Assembly (NCBI GenBank): GCA_018674655.1
Contig: JABGZQ010000041.1
Coordinates: 1-33,982, forward strand
Source: Fidelibacterota bacterium
GTDB taxonomy: Bacteria > Fidelibacterota > Marinisomatia > Marinisomatales > TCS55
Direction of reading: 5' to 3'
Length of the DNA stretch: 33,982 bases
Below, piece after piece: positions 33,231-33,982 of the stretch. Positions within the stretch are counted from its first letter, which is position 1, and each line of letters begins with the position of its first letter. The notes below the pieces were generated by a model. That model worked only from the letters and a program-made list of their open reading frames with translations, made no database searches and was not told the DNA's origin. A program made the position numbers and the translations under genes.

Positions 33231-33935
33231 TTGACTGATAAAATAAAAAATAACTATCGATCTATTTACAATTTGCCTTATCAATATACAATACAGGCCA
33301 AGGTATTGTTTGGACGTAAGGTGATGCGTTATAAACAATGGGAAATGGATCATATTGCTGGTTATCTTGAAACCCATGCCAATGGCGGCACGATTATAGA
33401 TATGGGATGTTCTACGGGACATATGGTGGAAGTTTTATCCGAATACTTTGGCCATAACCGTATTCATGGTGCTGATATTCATTTAGATTCTGTAAATCGA
33501 AACAGAACAAATTTCCAACTGAATCAATTCCACCATATTCAAAATGGTTTTTATAAAGAAAATGCAGGCCGATTTAGTGCCGTTACCCTGATGCATGTAT
33601 TGGAACATGTGGACCAACCCATTCAAATGCTTAAAGATGTCAAACACCTATTAACAGAAGATGGCATATTGGCATTGAGTGTTCCGCAAGAAAGAATCAG
33701 GGGCGATGCAGCTGTATTTGAAAACCTACTTAATATTGGTCGAGGGAAATTTGTAAACGTCCATGTCCGGAACTATAATTATGGTCGTCTGGCTCAGGAT
33801 GTACATGCCGCTGGTTTAGATATTCTTTCTCATCGATATATTCATGGATTTTTCCCCACAGTTAATGATAAACGATTCGGTAATTACAGTTTAATTTTAT
33901 ACACAAAAAAAGCCCCGAATAAAAACGGAGCTTAA
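33231..33935 (+). CDS. Class I SAM-dependent methyltransferase
   Basis: The 234-residue protein has the class I methyltransferase core of the Methyltransf_11/23 type: motif I TIIDMGCSTGHMVEVLS (54-70), the acidic residue after strand 2 (D82 in GADIHLDS), and the post-motif stretch FSAVTLMHVLEHVDQP. The C-terminal part is less typical and may bind the substrate, which cannot be named. The start is TTG 33231, 60 bp after the FKBP gene; an ATG at 33223 is out of frame. A minus-strand terminator for the downstream tRNA lies within its last 31 bases. Confidence 0.85.
   Translation: MTDKIKNNYRSIYNLPYQYTIQAKVLFGRKVMRYKQWEMDHIAGYLETHANGGTIIDMGCSTGHMVEVLSEYFGHNRIHGADIHLDSVNRNRTNFQLNQFHHIQNGFYKENAGRFSAVTLMHVLEHVDQPIQMLKDVKHLLTEDGILALSVPQERIRGDAAVFENLLNIGRGKFVNVHVRNYNYGRLAQDVHAAGLDILSHRYIHGFFPTVNDKRFGNYSLILYTKKAPNKNGA
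33905..33932 (-). terminator. Rho-independent terminator after tRNA-Thr (minus strand)
   Basis: Read on the minus strand: AGCTCCG, an eight-base T-rich loop, CGGGGCT (7-bp stem with one U-G wobble), then seven Ts. It begins six bases past the tRNA-Thr 3' end and lies entirely inside the coding end of the plus-strand methyltransferase gene, so the terminator and the last protein codons share DNA. Confidence 0.75.
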
Positions 33936-33938
33936 TTG

Positions 33939-33982
33939 AGCCACTGAGCGGGATCGAACCGCTGACCTACGCATTACGAATG
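33939..33982 (-). tRNA. tRNA-Thr (anticodon CGT), 3' part, cut by window end
   Basis: The 3' half of a tRNA is visible on the minus strand: loop TTCGTAA with anticodon CGT (threonine), anticodon-stem strand TGCGT, T arm AGCGG-TTCGATC-CCGCT, acceptor strand CAGTGGC and discriminator T. The 5' half lies beyond the window. No CCA is encoded. Identity as threonine rests on the anticodon. Confidence 0.88.

Noticed and set aside
1-33982. CRISPR arrays, insertion sequences, prophage or integrase genes
   Set aside because: No regularly spaced repeats, transposase-like ORFs or phage genes were seen; the two lysine tRNAs are not flanked by an integrase.

Overview
The window comes from a gram-negative (two-membrane) bacterium with fairly AT-rich DNA. 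It encodes an LptD-type outer-membrane lipopolysaccharide assembly protein, several lipoproteins with N-terminal lipoboxes, a Tat-exported enzyme and a CcmH-like cytochrome c biogenesis protein. The mix (dimeric GlyRS, MoxR/DUF58, LytR_C protein next to RsfS, large LptD, many TTG starts, modest use of Shine-Dalgarno sites) fits a marine FCB-type lineage such as Marinimicrobia/SAR406. That placement is inference; no rRNA gene is present. The region is mostly chromosomal core. I see no phage, IS element, CRISPR array or integrase.

Layout. 1-3.9 kb: tRNA-Lys(TTT), then queF and queC for queuosine synthesis, a small unknown lipoprotein, and a coupled pair made of a Tat-exported PLP enzyme and a RidA-like lipoprotein, followed by tRNA-Lys(CTT). 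3.9-4.5 kb: a non-coding stretch and the ssrA tmRNA. 4.6-8.3 kb (minus strand): an unknown secreted protein, a LytR_C protein, rsfS, argS and a MarC-family membrane protein, closely packed and partly overlapping. 8.3-11.3 kb (minus): a metallophosphoesterase, a cysteine desulfurase and mnmA; the last two overlap and together supply and use sulfur for tRNA 2-thiolation. 11.5-13.8 kb (plus): a PfkB-family kinase and a TPR lipoprotein, closed by a strong bidirectional terminator. 13.8-15.7 kb (minus): moxR and a DUF58 gene. 15.8-16.9 kb (plus): rlmN.

16.9-22.9 kb (minus): glyQS, a Bax-inhibitor-1 family membrane protein, a tiny secreted-type ORF with an excellent ribosome site, a PepSY-TM protein, a lipoprotein D-aminoacylase-like amidohydrolase and gamma-glutamyltransferase. 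The last three are coupled by overlapping stop/start codons and look like an envelope module for unusual peptides (N-acyl-D-amino acids and gamma-glutamyl compounds). 23.1-32.7 kb (minus): rarA, lptD, a zinc-ribbon/DUF2007 protein, hisS, topA and a CcmH-like gene in one long directional run. 32.8-33.9 kb (plus): an FKBP lipoprotein and a SAM methyltransferase, then a tRNA-Thr(CGT) cut by the window end, with its own terminator inside the methyltransferase 3' end.

Most unusual points: the secreted PLP enzyme/RidA lipoprotein pair; the small ORF between the Bax-inhibitor and PepSY genes, which shows coding character in two frames; the PepSY/D-aminoacylase/GGT module; an atypical tmRNA tag; a CcmH-like protein with adjacent cysteines; and a tRNA-derived inverted-repeat structure near the left end.
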